Below are positions 23,701-36,110 of a DNA stretch of 64,000 nucleotides, one piece after another (within the stretch, counting starts at the first letter, position 1; every line of letters begins with the position of its first letter). Source of the stretch: Ascaris suum. Lineage: Eukaryota > Nematoda > Chromadorea > Rhabditida > Ascarididae. The position numbers and the translations under genes were made by a program. Below the pieces are notes generated by a model. The model was given only the letters and a program-made list of their open reading frames with translations, was not told the origin of the DNA and did no database searches. The stretch lies in assembly GCA_013433145.1 (NCBI GenBank), contig CM024168.1, positions 7,944,184 through 8,008,183 of the forward strand, read 5' to 3'.

Positions 23701-25003
23701 TCAATACTGCAACAATTCTCTTTCTTTCTAATCTGCAAAGCAGCATAAAAATATGCATCAAATTTCTCCTAAAGAGAACCCCCATCTGAAGAGGTGAAGT
23801 GCCGAGAACGTGGATTTATTCGAGTGAAATCCTCTATTCAAGACATCCGCAGTTTCTATTTCCGTAGCAGGCCCAGACATAACGCGCACATGGGACAGCA
23901 AGGTTAGTTGTGGATCGCACTAAACAATTCTAGAGGAAAAATTAGAGCTTTCTAAACGGAGATTTTGCAAGTAATTTATCAATAAACAACGATAAGAGTG
24001 ATGATGTTTCCTTTATGTTTTCAGTGAAGATGAAAATATGAGAGTTCAGCATAGAGGGAAAGATATATTTCATATACGAACATAGGTGATTATCCCTCTG
24101 TTGATACACTGTTTTATTGTGTTCCCAAGGTAGTGAACTATTTTGAGTTCACTAGCATCGACAACCCGATGAAAAAAATGTGCTGATTGATAACAGACTC
24201 CATTAATCATAGCGCACTAGTTTAGAAGCGATCAACTTCGCTAGTTGCGACGTTTTTTATTTTACAACTTCCTGCAGGATCAGTATCGCAGCAACATCAC
24301 GCTTGTGCATATGAAGATGCGCTTGTCAGTTGAGACATTTCAACTCACCAACTAAAAACACTACAAAGGCGAAATTCGATGGACATAACCCTAATTATAT
24401 TGGGACTTCCTAAATCTCTTATTTTATTTCGATTTTCTTCTCCGTGATTTATGGATAACTTAAGTTGCGCGCAAATTTGCAAGCCAAATTTGTTGTAACG
24501 AGATCGAGCACTGCCCCAATGAGATTCTTTCCCAAAATTAAATAAGTGATGAGTTTTGTTCGAAATGCACCGAGCGCTTTATTAACGCCACTGAGCACTC
24601 AGCAGCCATCTTGCTAGACGGACTGACAACAAATATCGCCTCTCCTCATTGCAAAAATTTATTCGACTACTACTTCTGGCAAAAAATAAACGGTTAGCAA
24701 CCTTTAAAATCAAGTTGCATGCTAATGAATTGAAATTTTGTCAGTAACTCATCCAAATTGCTGACCTTATATCAGCTACTTGTCTCTTGCTTAAAATCAG
24801 CAAAGGGGAGACGAAATTAGAAATCAGAGCAGTATTAGCGGTGACGGGAAATGTTTCATATGAGGTGGAAAATTTGCATCTCCAGAAGATTTTCAGGCGA
24901 ATTTCATGAGGTGCAAGCAAACGACAAACTTTGTGAATCTGCTCAGCGCTAGCTGAAATGTTTATTGCAAATCACCTCAGGGAAATCCCGAACCTGCGCT
25001 TAC
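20763..25003 (-). other. Intron between E28 and E29, 4.2 kb
   Basis: Holds the plus-strand exon candidate at 21738-21919. The remainder (22-25 kb) shows no supported coding or repeats on either strand. Confidence 0.5.
21738..21919 (+). CDS. Candidate plus-strand exon inside intron of the large gene
   Basis: The best plus-strand exon in the window: polypyrimidine acceptor (CTGCCTCTCAAAACTCAG), perfect donor (CAGAGG|GTGAGT), 60 codons open: AQQVVAYYAFAEIKSTPRAN, IVKCALSAAKYKNIKEAAEF, CAVASFSRTETALSESDPSE. The helical Ala/Lys-rich middle resembles repeat-type helical hairpins, then an acidic Ser tail. No partner exons were securely found. The minus strand is also open (SDGSDSDSAVSVLENDA) but has poorer splice sites. 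Confidence 0.45.
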
Positions 25004-25206
25004 GTCCCCTCCCCCCTGCTACGGGGAAGGATGGAAATTGGAACTGCTAGTGTGAGACTGAAATGGAGAGGCGCATGTAAATCAGCGGTAACAACAAACT
25101 CCAAACAGTCCGTAGAAATAAAAGAGAAATTGTGATAATTAATCTTCGTCAACGGCGAACTTTGCAATTTTGTAATTTTCACTGTCCACGCCTCTTCTTG
25201 GCACTT
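25004..25206 (-). CDS. Large minus-strand gene, exon E28
   Basis: Acceptor CCTTTGCTTAG, donor GGGGAC|GTAAGC, one frame open for 67 codons: KCQEEAWTVKITKLQSSPLT, KINYHNFSFISTDCLEFVVT, ADLHAPLHFSLTLAVPISIL, PRSRGEG. Beta-like alternation in the middle. An internal TTTCAG near 25058 could make the right part a separate exon with intronic sequence between; phases permit the single-exon reading used here. Confidence 0.6.
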
Positions 25207-25430
25207 CTAAGCAAAGGCCCTCCTCACTATTGACATATACATGTAAACGCATGTACAAATATTTGTATAGATATGCATATGCGTACGTACGTAAATTCTC
25301 ATATATTGCTAGCTGCTGCAAAAATAATAAAAGGGTCACCTCGCATTTTATCTCAAAAATATCCACTCATTCAAAAGCTTTTTCCATTATAATTGCTTTG
25401 AAAAGAGAGGAAATACATAAAAGCACATAC

Positions 25431-25704
25431 GTCCTCGACGAAAGCGTCGCCCTCAGAAAACGGCGACATATCAGACGTGACGGATGATCTTCGCAACCGA
25501 AACGCTTGATTTTGCATTCGCTCCTCGAAAGGCGACAGTGGAGCGTCGAAAACAAATGTAGGCTTTACTGTGAGAGACGCCGAACGCTGATTCCTATAAA
25601 CTTCCCTCGATAGAAATGTAGGACAAAATGGATGCGTTGGAGACTCGTGATGAGGAGGCGGAGTGCGGGTCTCCTTCATCATTCGACCCGGTAGGAGTTG
25701 TGAG
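25431..25704 (-). CDS. Large minus-strand gene, exon E27 (largest exon)
   Basis: A 274-base exon with a perfect GTATGT donor (GAGGAC|GTATGT). The acceptor (CAACGAAAG) is unusual, ending AAG, but gives the right phase. Ninety-one codons include MMKETRTPPPHHESPTHPFC, LSREVYRNQRSASLTVKPTF, VFDAPLSPFEERMQNQAFRL and RRSSVTSDMSPFSEGDAFVE. Low hydrophobicity with many Ser/Pro/Arg residues: an unstructured, probably phosphorylated region with RRSS and SP sites. Confidence 0.8.
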
Positions 25705-26128
25705 CTTTCGTTGCATGCGATTTAACATTTAATATAGCGTACAACTCCAAAATAAACAACGAAGAATAGTAAAAATGTCATCTGAAATCGACTAGCAAGC
25801 AAAGTGATAATTATGCAGCCGACCATTAACCGCGAAAGTCACAACAAGTAGCAAATCAGTGAGGATGGAAGGGGAAGGCCACCGCCCGAAATGAAAATTT
25901 TCGCTGAGAAAGACGCAACAATCCTTAAACCGTTCGATACATAATTGATAGAATCGCCTTTCTTTCACAGCGTTCCTTTTATACGCTAATGTCATAAGAG
26001 GAAGAAAATGCGAATAATGCAACTAGGACTTTGTCGATGAAAACGTAAATAAAAAAGTAATCAACATTGATTCGATGGCACTGTGCATTTGAGATATCCC
26101 AGAATCGCAGGTGTTTCCGATCACCGAC

Positions 26129-26327
26129 CTGTTCTGCTGGCTATTCTTGAGTCCGTGATAACTAGCCGAAAGCATCTTCTCGCCATAGGACAGTAGATCG
26201 AGCATTTTGCTATTATCACGCACTGGTGGTGGTGGAGGAGAAGGCCGACCACTCTCTACACTGCTCAGACGTGAACGGCTTGGTGCCGTTATGTAAGGAA
26301 CGTTCCGTACGGGTTCATACACACGAA
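26129..26327 (-). CDS. Large minus-strand gene, exon E26 (poly-Pro)
   Basis: Acceptor GGCGTAATTTCAG, donor AACAG|GTCGGT, 65 codons. Reads RVYEPVRNVPYITAPSRSRL, then SSVESGRPSPPPPPVRDNSK and MLDLLSYGEKMLSASYHGL. The RPSPPPPPVR run is a plausible SH3/WW/EVH1-type ligand; the following segment is helical. An in-frame-shifted donor six bases on (TCG|GTGATC) is possible. Confidence 0.85.
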
Positions 26328-27044
26328 CTGAAATTACGCCTTCGTTGATATATTCACAAATATTTCTGTCAATATGCCATTCAACTACTAGGGCTTTTCC
26401 TTATGTTACTGTCAGCGTCTGAGTTTTGGATTAGATGATAAAGCTTCACTGTGGTTTCGCTCGAAATCGTGTAAGAAGCAAACCGGAACATGTTCAACGA
26501 AGTTATTATTTAACGATGACAACTCCCTCAAATCGTGAATATTTTCTCAATGATGCTTCACTGTGGTTTATATTCTCGTCTTAATTATTATCTTTTTGTG
26601 GATAAGAGGAATTTCATTCAATTATGCGGTCAACAGCGCATTTTGTAATTAAATTGGAGAACACTAAAAACATGCAAGGACTCAATCCATCATGTTGGGT
26701 TTATTCATCTTTTTTGCACGGTCAACCGACTTTCTAAACTCAATTTTGGAGTGCAAAGAGGATTTTAGAGGCAACTTCATTCTAAAGGTAATTTTTGAAT
26801 CTTTGACTCTAAAAGAGAAGAGAATATTTATTAATCCGAGGCACATATATGTAGCGAAACGATGAAAAGCATTGAATGATTCAACGACATCTCATATTGT
26901 GCAGTATGAACAAAAGCACCCAATTCAGTTTTAATGCCGCTGAAGCGAGCTTCGGTGCTCTTAAACAACTACTGTAGACAAAAGCAGGCGTGTAACGACA
27001 TGGCAGTCTGAATTAGCTGAAATAAATGGAGACTGGTTGATTAC

Positions 27045-27216
27045 CTGTAGAGGCAGGAATCAGCTCGGAAGCAGTGGAAAGACAAGGCGAACAACGGATT
27101 TCTTCAGACTCCACGATTGGTGGTTCACTGTGTAGACGTTCGCCACGATCGCGTTTCCTCCTCACATACTCCTCAAGAATGGAACGATCCGGCAGAACGA
27201 GCTGACTGTCGCCATT
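27045..27216 (-). CDS. Large minus-strand gene, exon E25
   Basis: One of the best exons: acceptor GCAATGTTTCAG, donor TCTACAG|GTAATC, 57 codons. Reads NGDSQLVLPDRSILEEYVRR, KRDRGERLHSEPPIVESEEI, RCSPCLSTASELIPAST. A helical ILEEYVRRKRDRGER patch is followed by an acidic Ser/Pro tail. Exits in phase 1, completing Val with E26. Confidence 0.85.
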
Positions 27217-29198
27217 CTGAAACATTGCGACGACTCAGTACTCGGTCTGATGGGGTCTAATGGAGTGATGCAATGTCACTGGCGACACAACGTAAACATG
27301 ACAGAATAATCATATTTCATGGGCGATGATCGTAGAATATAACGCTAAAAAAGTATGAACATCCTCTAAGAAAAAACCCAAAATAGGCATTCGCAACGGA
27401 AGATGCACCAGTGCGATATGGAAGAGGGAAAGGTCTCCGGCTATAACATGCATAAAATGCAGCAGAACGATATCATAACCGATGGTGTACTGCAATCTTA
27501 TGGCGGTGCTCCATGCGAGCTGTGACATGAAAAGGTTCAAATATGGTGTGGACAGAATGCCAAGCAGGTGCGGATCTGTGAGGTATGCGCTGCGATTTAA
27601 GGCGTGGTGTCGTATTGGGCTCCTTGTCAGTCATGCCAGGCCATGGAATTCCATGTTGCAATGTAGATGTATGAGGGAATGGAGGACATTACTAGATGGC
27701 GTAATCCAGAAACGTATTGAACGCAGCTAAACCTACATATTTCAATTGGAGTTTACCCTGGAAGATGATGAAATCGCAAATCTGTTAACGGAATGGTCGG
27801 TTTTTCCCACATCGACATTTGGCTTTATCGTGTCTCGATATGCACAATGTATTTTGCACCTCTCTAACTCGGCTGATGCGATACCCCACCTTATAAATTG
27901 TGTCCTACAATTCATCTTGAAACTCTAAACTGCCATGCCCGCCGGTAACGCCTACTTCTGTCCAAACAAAATAAACTCAGAAATTTCACAGTCTCACTAA
28001 ATATACATTCAACGTAATGTGCCTACGCAGATTTGTGTTCGAGAAACGCACTGCAACGTCGTCATACATTAACGCCTGCATCAGTATATACGCTTGGCCT
28101 CTCCGCTAGTTTCGAAATATAGAGAATAATAATCTGAGTGAACGACCCGCCTGTAAGAACCTTTTCAAAAAGCTTCAGGTTTTTTGAATTGGCCGTAATA
28201 AAATAAAAGTTCTACCAATGCAAAAATGCGTGGAAATTTTTGGCAAACTTGAACTCCAACAACTACAACTTCCTCCGGAGCCATTGAAAGAATATGATGC
28301 ATGCGATGGGAGGTTACTCTGTGATGCATATCGTACTGATCGACCCCTGGTTTGAGTAGTGTCTGAACTGAAACCAAAAGACAGACACACAGACACGCAG
28401 CGGCAAAATTGCGCACAGATAAGATGCCACAATGATGAAATTTTGCAGAGCAAAGTTGGAAAAGCACATATGCAAAGTTTCTCGTCGATGCAACAAGTCG
28501 TAGAGGAATTGTAGATTTGTGAATGTGCAATCTGGAGAGTTCTGTGAACGACACAATCAATTAAATCATGGGTGCAATGTTCTGCAAGCTTCCCGCTGGA
28601 TCGGAAGGATCATGAAGACAATCGATATGAGCGAGTTTTTGAGTAGAATAGCAGATGCAAGATTGGCGATGATGGTATGGCGCTGAAATTTGTTCGGAGA
28701 AATTTCAGCGGAAGGGACCAGCTTTAAGCAGTTTGATGCAATTAACTGCATCGTCCAAAGTACCATATTTACTTTGGTATGTTTCTTCTCCAGCAAGAAT
28801 TGAATCATTTTTAACTACTCCCATTGAGCAAAACACATACTTACTTCGTTTTTATTAAGGGAATCTTTCCAACTCGCATTCAAAATTGTTTCGAAATGAG
28901 TATGATAGCTCCCTTCAAATTCAGGTGCATATTTGGAAAAAAATGCAACCACTTTAAATTCACTGCAATTTTCGTCTCTTTGTTCATTTCAGTAACGAGC
29001 AATAGGACCTGAAAAGAACTGAAGCGAAACTTTCCGAAGGAACACAAAGGTTTCTGCGATCAGCTTCTGCCTCGGAAACGCCTTATTGCGGGAGTTAACA
29101 AATGAATACTTTATGCGGCAGCAATTTCTTCCAAAACTGTATCGGATGTTTGCATTTGGAAACACCATCTTCTTGCTTATGTATCCGTGTGCGCATAC

Positions 29199-29226
29199 GT
29201 AGCCGATAGTTTCGACCGGAGAACTT
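29199..29226 (-). CDS. Large minus-strand gene, microexon E24
   Basis: A 28-base microexon with acceptor CTCCGGATTCAG and donor CGGCTAC|GTATGC, reading SSPVETIGY. One nucleotide enters and none remain, exactly what is needed between E23 (phase 2) and E25 (phase 0). Skipping it would shift frame, so it is probably constitutive if real. Confidence 0.5.
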
Positions 29227-29916
29227 CTGAATCCGGAGATGAAATTGGATAAGACTTGCATCACCACGACGGAATGAATCCCCTCCTCCCCCCCCCCCCC
29301 TCTACTACCCCAACTGTCTCTTCTCCCACCAATTAGCATGTCAAATTCTTATGTGTCTAAAAACCTACAAATACTTTCATCGTCAGGTCGGACTTTATAT
29401 CTATGACGTCGGATGAAAGAATTGTTTCATAATTTGTTTGCAATTTATGGAACCATTCGTCTAAACAGCGCAACTGCGATGCTCGCCTAGTGTCCGATGC
29501 GTGTTCTTCCCTTGCCTTCCCTTAACTAGGATGCATCTGAGGAGAGGTGATATCCTCCCTAGCGCTGAAAACATTCGCTCAATTCGGAAATAGTGGGACC
29601 TCTCATTCGAAGATCACGAACTGCCACAAATTGAAGGGTGGATTTGTTAAGAGAGAACTTTATAGCCATCAAAAATTTAGTGAGGGTTTTACCGGAAGAG
29701 GAGAATTATTCATTACTGGGGGAAGATGGTTCCATCTGAAATGATATGGTGCGTGCGAACGTGGTGCGAGGGACCTCCAATAAATCTCATCCTGAATGGA
29801 ACTTCCGAAGTGTGGGCCGCATGCGCCTCCCAAAACATACCGCGATGAGTTATTTCCCGCCCTCATACTACGATCAACAGTTTTTGCCCTCTCTTGCTCT
29901 CCATTATCCACAATTG

Positions 29917-29958
29917 CTTCGGAAAACCAGCACATCCTAGCTTCGGAAAACCAGCACA
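29917..29958. repeat. Short tandem duplication
   Basis: The unit GCTTCGGAAAACCAGCACA occurs twice in a row, separated by five bases. Two-copy tandem repeat with no evident function, in the E23-E24 intron. Confidence 0.8.
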
Positions 29959-30389
29959 AATGCCGGAAAGCAATGAAAAAATCGCCTGAAGTAGTCTGCA
30001 ACGCTGCACGCAGCGGGTCATCGAATCCTGCATCTTACCGTGGCGCGGTATTACTCTATTACCACACAATCTAAATCGTCGCAATGTTAAAATGCCGTAG
30101 CAACAAGCTCTCCTCAGTATGATCCACTCCCCCTCCCCCCACCCCCTCAATAACAACACTCTCCCAATGAAATGTCCTCAAATTTACAACGCTGGAGCTT
30201 CCAGTGGAGATTTTTGAGCACTTTATTTTACAGTCAACTGTCTTCGGCTTTAAAAAACATTCGTTTATTTGCTTCATAATTTCCACTTAATAAGTTTTCT
30301 TCGTTACTGCTGACGACTATCTATTATTATTAAATTAGATGACGAGTGTAAATTGCCTCACCAGATGGCATAATAATACCCATCCTTAC

Positions 30390-30512
30390 CTCACCATGTA
30401 CTTGCCGTACTGCAGACGACTTGTTCCTCCTCCATAGAGGTCGCTGGTCAGAGCTGCGAAGCTGTTCAAGGACAACTGAGGCAAGCGATCCGTTTCTCCC
30501 GCTGTGCTCAAG
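30390..30512 (-). CDS. Large minus-strand gene, exon E23
   Basis: Very clear boundaries: acceptor GCACTTTCAG, donor GTGAG|GTAAGG. The chosen frame reads LSTAGETDRLPQLSLNSFAA then LTSDLYGGGTSRLQYGKYMV. A second frame (LEHSGRNGSLASVVLEQLRS) is also open, but only the first joins in phase through microexon E24 to E25. Ser/Leu-rich with a Gly-Gly-Gly turn. Confidence 0.75.
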
Positions 30513-31237
30513 CTGAAAGTGCCATGCAATGGCCGTTAGCTAGCAGCAACGCCTTTCTGACGCATAACTAAAGTTCATTTTACAAATTCCTTTCGTTATG
30601 ACAACATTTCCACTCGACTCAGCCTGCGTCCTCACAGCATCCACTCTCTCATCCTTCCTCACACCCCCCCCCCCCCACCTCCCACTCCTACGGCTTCACG
30701 GAAAAAATTTATCCTCAAATTGTGAAAACTCTCCGTTGGTTTTTCAGATTTATAGGTTTGCTTTATTGGGCATTCAATCGACAGACTACTGAGAGAGGAT
30801 TCGGAGATGCGCGCGTGTTTAGAAGTCGCAAATTCAGGTGTCATCTACTACGAACCCACTTTTAAACACTCCTGTGATCGATGAGCCCATAGGATTAATA
30901 TATAGTCGAATAAAAACGATGCGCTTTAACATAACATTTGGCGGATATGATGCACAAGAAAAAGAAGAGGTTTGAATCTGGCGCTTATTCAGCTATGGGA
31001 GTAGCTAAAAATTACCTTTTTTTGCATGAGTAATTCACTGGTTCCAAACACACTTAATCATGCCTATGAGTATTGAGACTCAATAGTTGCAAAAAATAAG
31101 AGCAAAAAGAAAGGGATTAAAAAATCGCTTAATATTTTAATGACTGCGAGCAGATGCTCGATGATGCGGTCGAAGAAAAACGCTCTTACGCAATAAATCG
31201 CCCACATTTTCTTGAAAACTGTGAATGCAATTTGCAG

Positions 31238-31559
31238 GAGAACTGGAAAAACTAAATGAAACAGCTCAGAGGGAATTTTGAAGGACGATGACTGGGTACA
31301 GTATGAAAAAAGCCAAGATCTTTATGGAGAGAATAATAAGCCTCTCCAAGAGACCGTACAAATTATTGGCCTGTACTTCCAGGCGAAGCTGAAAAAAAAC
31401 GTTTCGTTGAAAACCTTTCTCCAATTTTTCGGAAACAACTCCAGAAGCAGAATTACGCTTGCGCCCACGGAACTAACTGAAATTGTTGTTAAAGGAACTG
31501 ACAAACTCAATAATTTCAAGAGAACACTGATTATTAGCCAAAGCGCAGGCCGAGGTTAA
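31238..31559 (+). other. Candidate plus-strand coding segment, frame interrupted
   Basis: After acceptor AATGCAATTTGCAG the sequence reads ELEKLNETAQREF then a stop; shifting one frame continues GILKDDDWVQYEKSQDLYGE through NNKPLQETVQIIGLYFQAKL to a stop at 31557-31559. Such a switch without splice sites suggests a decayed copy, or chance. Confidence 0.25.
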
Positions 31560-32695
31560 TCTCCTGAAATTCTCTTTACGACATAACGCGAACAGGTCTA
31601 CCGTTTGTTCACAATGTACGTCAGATAAACATTGCAATAAACTTCGCAAATTCTGTAACGCGACGATCCACACGCACGAAGCTTTTACGCCATTTTGGAT
31701 TCAAAACATTTAGCGGCCACTCAAAAACCAATTAGTTCTCCAGAAAGAAAAGTGAGCTTTAGACGAACAGTCTCGAAGAAGACTAACACATTCTTAAAGA
31801 TTGTGATTTAATTTCGACCCCTCAACGACGAACCCAAAAATCCAAAACGACAGCAGCCTTTATACCGATGAATTTTTTTTCACCACTTTATGAACTTTCA
31901 TCAGAGAGAACGCATGTCTCTTGAAATACTTGCTTAGGAAGAAAGCTCCATAGCGTGGAGTGTTGTGAAGAGAGTCTCACTATTCAGCTATCATATGACC
32001 AGGACTAATTAATTTGCGAATATTGCATCTTATGCATTAATAATCGCAGTACACTGGCATGTTTCACTGTATAATCTCATTGCTCCTTTTTGGAGATGAA
32101 CATTTCAATCATGTATAATAATGCCATTGCATTTCCTGCTGTTTCTTTGTAGTGTTATGTTCCTTTTAATAGCTATTTTTATGATCAACTATATATCTGC
32201 AAACTTCTTTGCCTCCATTATGTGAATTATTTCAATTCCTAATCAAATCACTGTTGCAAATTATGCAGTGCAAACTAACAGCTTTTATGCATATCGCTAT
32301 TCAAATATTTCTAGTTAATCTTTTAAAACACAACAACTGCAATACAACTCAAATGCGTTTTGAGCAAATTTAAGAACGAAACTGATAGAAAAGAACTATT
32401 CGCGACAAATGAATACCTTAGCAGAGGTTAGTGCTGAAGCCCTACTTTATGCAAATATCTGCTTTTATTTCGTGCAAAAACTTTTCAGAGTACACTGACT
32501 ACATTTTGTGCTGGACATGCTCTCAATTTTGCGTTGCAATCGCATCGGCTCTGCTAAATGATCGAGAAATCAGTGCTAATGTTGCTGCTGTGCTTGAACA
32601 AAATTTCCATTCAATGATGAAAACCGATTGTATAAATTGATCAGTATGCATCTTATTCCGTAGAACAGAGTAGACGGAGAAAGTTGATCGAATAC

Positions 32696-32799
32696 ATCAC
32701 ACAACTCTGGAAAGAAATTTTGTTGCTGTGGCTTGAGGTCACCAAAGAGCGGCGGCTAAAGATGAGAGCAGCCGGGAATCTACTCATACTTTCAACGAA
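32696..32799 (-). CDS. Large minus-strand gene, exon E22 (tentative)
   Basis: Good acceptor (AAACTCTGCTTCAG); weak donor (GTGAT|GTATTC). Reads FVESMSRFPAALIFSRRSLV then TSSHSNKISFQSCV. It is needed to convert phase 0 (E21) to phase 2 (before E23) and is the only candidate found in the gap. The plus strand is also open here (VEQSRRRKLIEYITQLWKEI), so the strand is not secure. Confidence 0.4.
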
Positions 32800-34033
32800 C
32801 TGAAGCAGAGTTTCCAGAAGTCCTAGCAATTTTTTGAAACGTTTCAATGCTTCCTTCATAAGGTGCAGTACGTTTAATTAACTGTTCCAAGTGAGTTGAA
32901 ATTCAAAGCGTAAAAAGTGCCTGTGATGTCGATGAGGCTTCAATGTTTTCTTTCATGAAATACTCGCTATTGACCGAATAATATTCTGTCGATTTAAGGC
33001 ATACTGATACTAGAGAAAGGCATCAACATGATTATCCTAGATCGGCCGAACAGAAGAGAACAAAGACCCTCTGTGTATTGATGGATTATTGAGCATCAAA
33101 AACTGCTCTCAAAGCTGTCGCCGTTCGTCTGGCATAATCTTAAAGCTGCTACTAAGCGAGCGCCTTATGGCACCGTCATGTCTGCGTGCATGCATGTATG
33201 TGTCTGTCCGTGTCGCATCTGCGTGCACGCGTACAGTTATCCATCAGTCCATCAGCTTTGAACCGGGAAATATGCTAGCGTCATGCGAAATTCGGTAGGT
33301 ATAATCTAAACCAGATGGTGGTCCGTTATATTACTCTTCGCATTGCTGCATCCACTGTGAAAAGAGTTACAGACGTTTAAAACTGTTCAAAACTGACGCG
33401 TGTTTTAAAAGGATCAATAAAGAACGAATCATTTGCAAAAGTTTTGAACGAACGATGAGGCCATTTCGAATGCATTATTGCACATACCTCATTTAGTATT
33501 CACGTCAACTTTTCAAATTCTTCACAGATTTTGTTAATGAATTAATCGAAGGAGGTCTGCTCTTCTGATATGTTTCTCTGTTTGATTTTTTCCCAGTCGC
33601 TGCAAAAAGGATTATTTTGGAGGGCATCTAATTATCAGTCGGACGAACCCAATTATATACACTCTGTTCCGGCCGCAGATTTTTTTATTTGATAGTTTAT
33701 GAGCCTGATAACTGTAATTACAAAAGTACACCTGCAGGATTTTAAACGTGTCCATTATCGCGAAAAAAACAACTCGCTTCAATAAAATAGAGATGGAAAT
33801 TGAAAATAAGTGTTTTCTTCTACTAAAACTCCACCTTCCAGCACTCACGAAAATGACAGCAATCTCGTTGGGAGAACTCGACCGATCAAAACTCCGTTCT
33901 AAAATATGTGTGATGGAGCGAAGCAGATTCTAGTCATTGCTCTTCGTGAGCTGTGGCGCATGTGAAAAAAAATCGAAGCCTATGTTAAAATGCAGGAAGA
34001 AAAGAAGTGTCGAACAGTAAAGGCAAAACATAC

Positions 34034-34139
34034 ATATTGATTGGTCTTTGCTTCGAGCTCCAAAGCAGCTTGGCTGAGTCGTTTCTTTTCCTCTTCAATG
34101 ATCACTTCTTGTTCATTAATTATAGCAGACAGCGTCGGC
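34034..34139 (-). CDS. Large minus-strand gene, exon E21 (helical, coiled-coil candidate)
   Basis: Strong acceptor (TTGCAAATTTAG) and perfect donor (CAATAT|GTATGT). Thirty-five codons read PTLSAIINEQEVIIEEEKKR then LSQAALELEAKTNQY. Heptad-like spacing of Ile/Leu with many Glu/Lys residues makes this a good coiled-coil candidate. The pattern slightly recalls the start of anillin-type helical domains, but nothing downstream supports that family. Confidence 0.8.
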
Positions 34140-34429
34140 CTAAATTTGCAACTTTTCAATCATGGTCAAACTGCAGTATTCAATAATATTAGAATGGTGA
34201 TCTTGCGTAGCCTCTATAAAGCATCAAGCAATTAACAACGAAAAATAGATGACACTGTCTCGTGAGCAATCATCCCTGACTCATCACTCATGGAATAAAA
34301 ATTGGATAAACGTAAGAAACAATAAAAGTGGAGGAGAATTTCATTTCCTAGCCACAAAATAAAACTTGGAAAGGATAAGAGGAACGAAGGAACATTCTCT
34401 ATTCAGAAATGGGAATTCGTTTGGCATAC

Positions 34430-34524
34430 ATTGACTGACGCTTCGCCTTCGACGGTGTCGCACGCATCCGCCGTCTGCAGTGATAATAGTTTTGTCCTGC
34501 GATTGGCGATGACAAAACAGTTAC
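34430..34524 (-). CDS. Large minus-strand gene, exon E20
   Basis: Acceptor CATTCATTTGCAG, donor CAAT|GTATGC. Reads VTVLSSPIAGQNYYHCRRRM then RATPSKAKRQS: a Ser/Arg/Lys-rich basic segment just ahead of the acidic helix of E21. Joins E21 through a Met codon. Phase fits both sides. Confidence 0.75.
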
Positions 34525-35054
34525 CTGCAAATGAATGTAAACTAAACAGTGAATGGGAGCTCACCAAGTTGTATCCTGAATGCAAGTGCAATTATGTTCA
34601 CGAACATTTGCGCTAGAAAATTCAAATGGGAGTTTTTAGACGTATAGAAAATTACGAAGTGCGTTATCATGGAAGGATTAGCATTTTTACGCAGATGAAG
34701 GGGATGCATTGCATACTTACATATGAGAACAACGAAGTCCATATGCGAACGAATAATAAGGTAAAAGAGAGGTTTATCATACTATTGATTATCATACAAT
34801 AGCGTGATCTTAGGGACGGCCTGGACGCGGGAAAATGAAGAATTATGTAAGATGCAAATGTGCATTCGCAAAGTATGTTATGACGAGGACAAATGGATGT
34901 AGGAGCTTGCTAGTCTGTCAATCGGCCCAAGGGTTTCAAAGCAGACACCTATGAATCCAGGTCGCGAAACTTGATGGAGACAATGTGAACAGAAAAGTGA
35001 CTCCTGTAATGAAGTTCAGGTAAGCATATAAATTTCAAAAGGTTCTGTAGACAC

Positions 35055-35104
35055 CTGAAGCCTTCTAAAGATTTGCGTACACTTTCGCCGGTTTGTGTTT
35101 CCAT
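35055..35104 (-). other. Possible alternative first exon
   Basis: An ATG opens METQTGESVRKSLEGF ending at a fair donor (GGCTTCAG|GTGTCT). It lies between E19 and E20 but leaves phase 2, while E20 needs phase 0, so it does not join E20 directly. An internal promoter isoform is one explanation; chance is another. Confidence 0.2.
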
Positions 35105-35744
35105 TTTAAGGAGACAGGGTGGCGAAAACACTTTTCTTTGCTCAATGTGTTTTAGAATTAGTCCGACTGGTTAAAATATAAATGCATTGCTACGCATATT
35201 TGATCACTTGTTGATAGTTTATGAAACTAGCAGACGTGCTGCCTGGGTAGATGGTTCATATCCTGAAGCTCCACTGGCACATATCTTCGGCTGTTTTGCG
35301 GTAATGGAAGATATAAAATAAAAGCCTGATCGACTGACTGACAAATGCGCAAACATATAAATACCAACACAGACAGAAATGAGGGGGAAAATAGGCATAT
35401 ACGCAAGTATTCTTCCTCTCCGTGTCAAGTGCTTAAAATTGGCAACCTACGAGCGTGCAGTTCTTGCTCGCATGTGGTAGACGGTAAATGCAGTTGCAGA
35501 CAGCAAAGATTTTGTAGTATTATGGAAAAAAAAGTTTTTGTACGCAATTCATTCTCTACGAAGGCAATTCACTTCAGAATTGGGTAATGGGATGTCCACC
35601 GCAGAATGCACCAGGAGAATTTAGTAAGAAGCAATTTTAAATAAGAAGAAACTCGAATAATATGAGATCAGTGGCGTTCATGAATACGAAACTCGGTGCC
35701 ATGGGCACTTCGTTCCATTTCAGCCGGTGGGCTCACATAAAGAC

Positions 35745-35936
35745 CTTAAGCTGTCGCCATGTAATTTTGGCATTGAGATTTGTATATTTGATTTGAAGCT
35801 CCTCTAAGGAACCAGTTGAAAGTGGCCGTCGAAAAATGCTTCCCCTTCGCACTGCCACACGGCTATCTGTGTCGCCTCTACACACGACATCTTTCACGCG
35901 TTTCAATTTGTCAATATGTGCGTATGGCAAGGTGCT
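35745..35936 (-). CDS. Large minus-strand gene, exon E19
   Basis: A clean 192-base, 64-codon exon: acceptor CCAATAATTCAG, donor CTTAAG|GTCTTT. Reads STLPYAHIDKLKRVKDVVCR, GDTDSRVAVRRGSIFRRPLS, TGSLEELQIKYTNLNAKITW, RQLK. The RRGSIFRRPLS segment holds an RRxS basophilic kinase-type site; the end is an amphipathic helix. An alternative acceptor (TTTACAG, near 35990) would add LEALSHNKPIIQ but needs a different upstream phase. Confidence 0.8.
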
Positions 35937-36024
35937 CTGAATTATTGGTTTGTTATGGCTCAAAGCTTCAAGAATTTGGATCGAAACAATGACTGTAAAC
36001 ATAAGACTCCAAAAACGTTCATAC

Positions 36025-36110
36025 CTGCGCACCACTCGACATTTCAGCACTTTCGTTCTTAGCGACCGCCTCTTCAACAGTTGCTACCGAAGTCGACGGT
36101 GGCTTCGTAG
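36025..36110 (-). CDS. Large minus-strand gene, exon E18
   Basis: Acceptor GTTGTTTAG, donor GCGCAG|GTATGA. Reads TKPPSTSVATVEEAVAKNES then AEMSSGAQ, an acidic Ser/Thr/Ala linker. Two nucleotides enter, completing an Ala codon with E17; it exits in phase 0 into E19. Confidence 0.75.
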
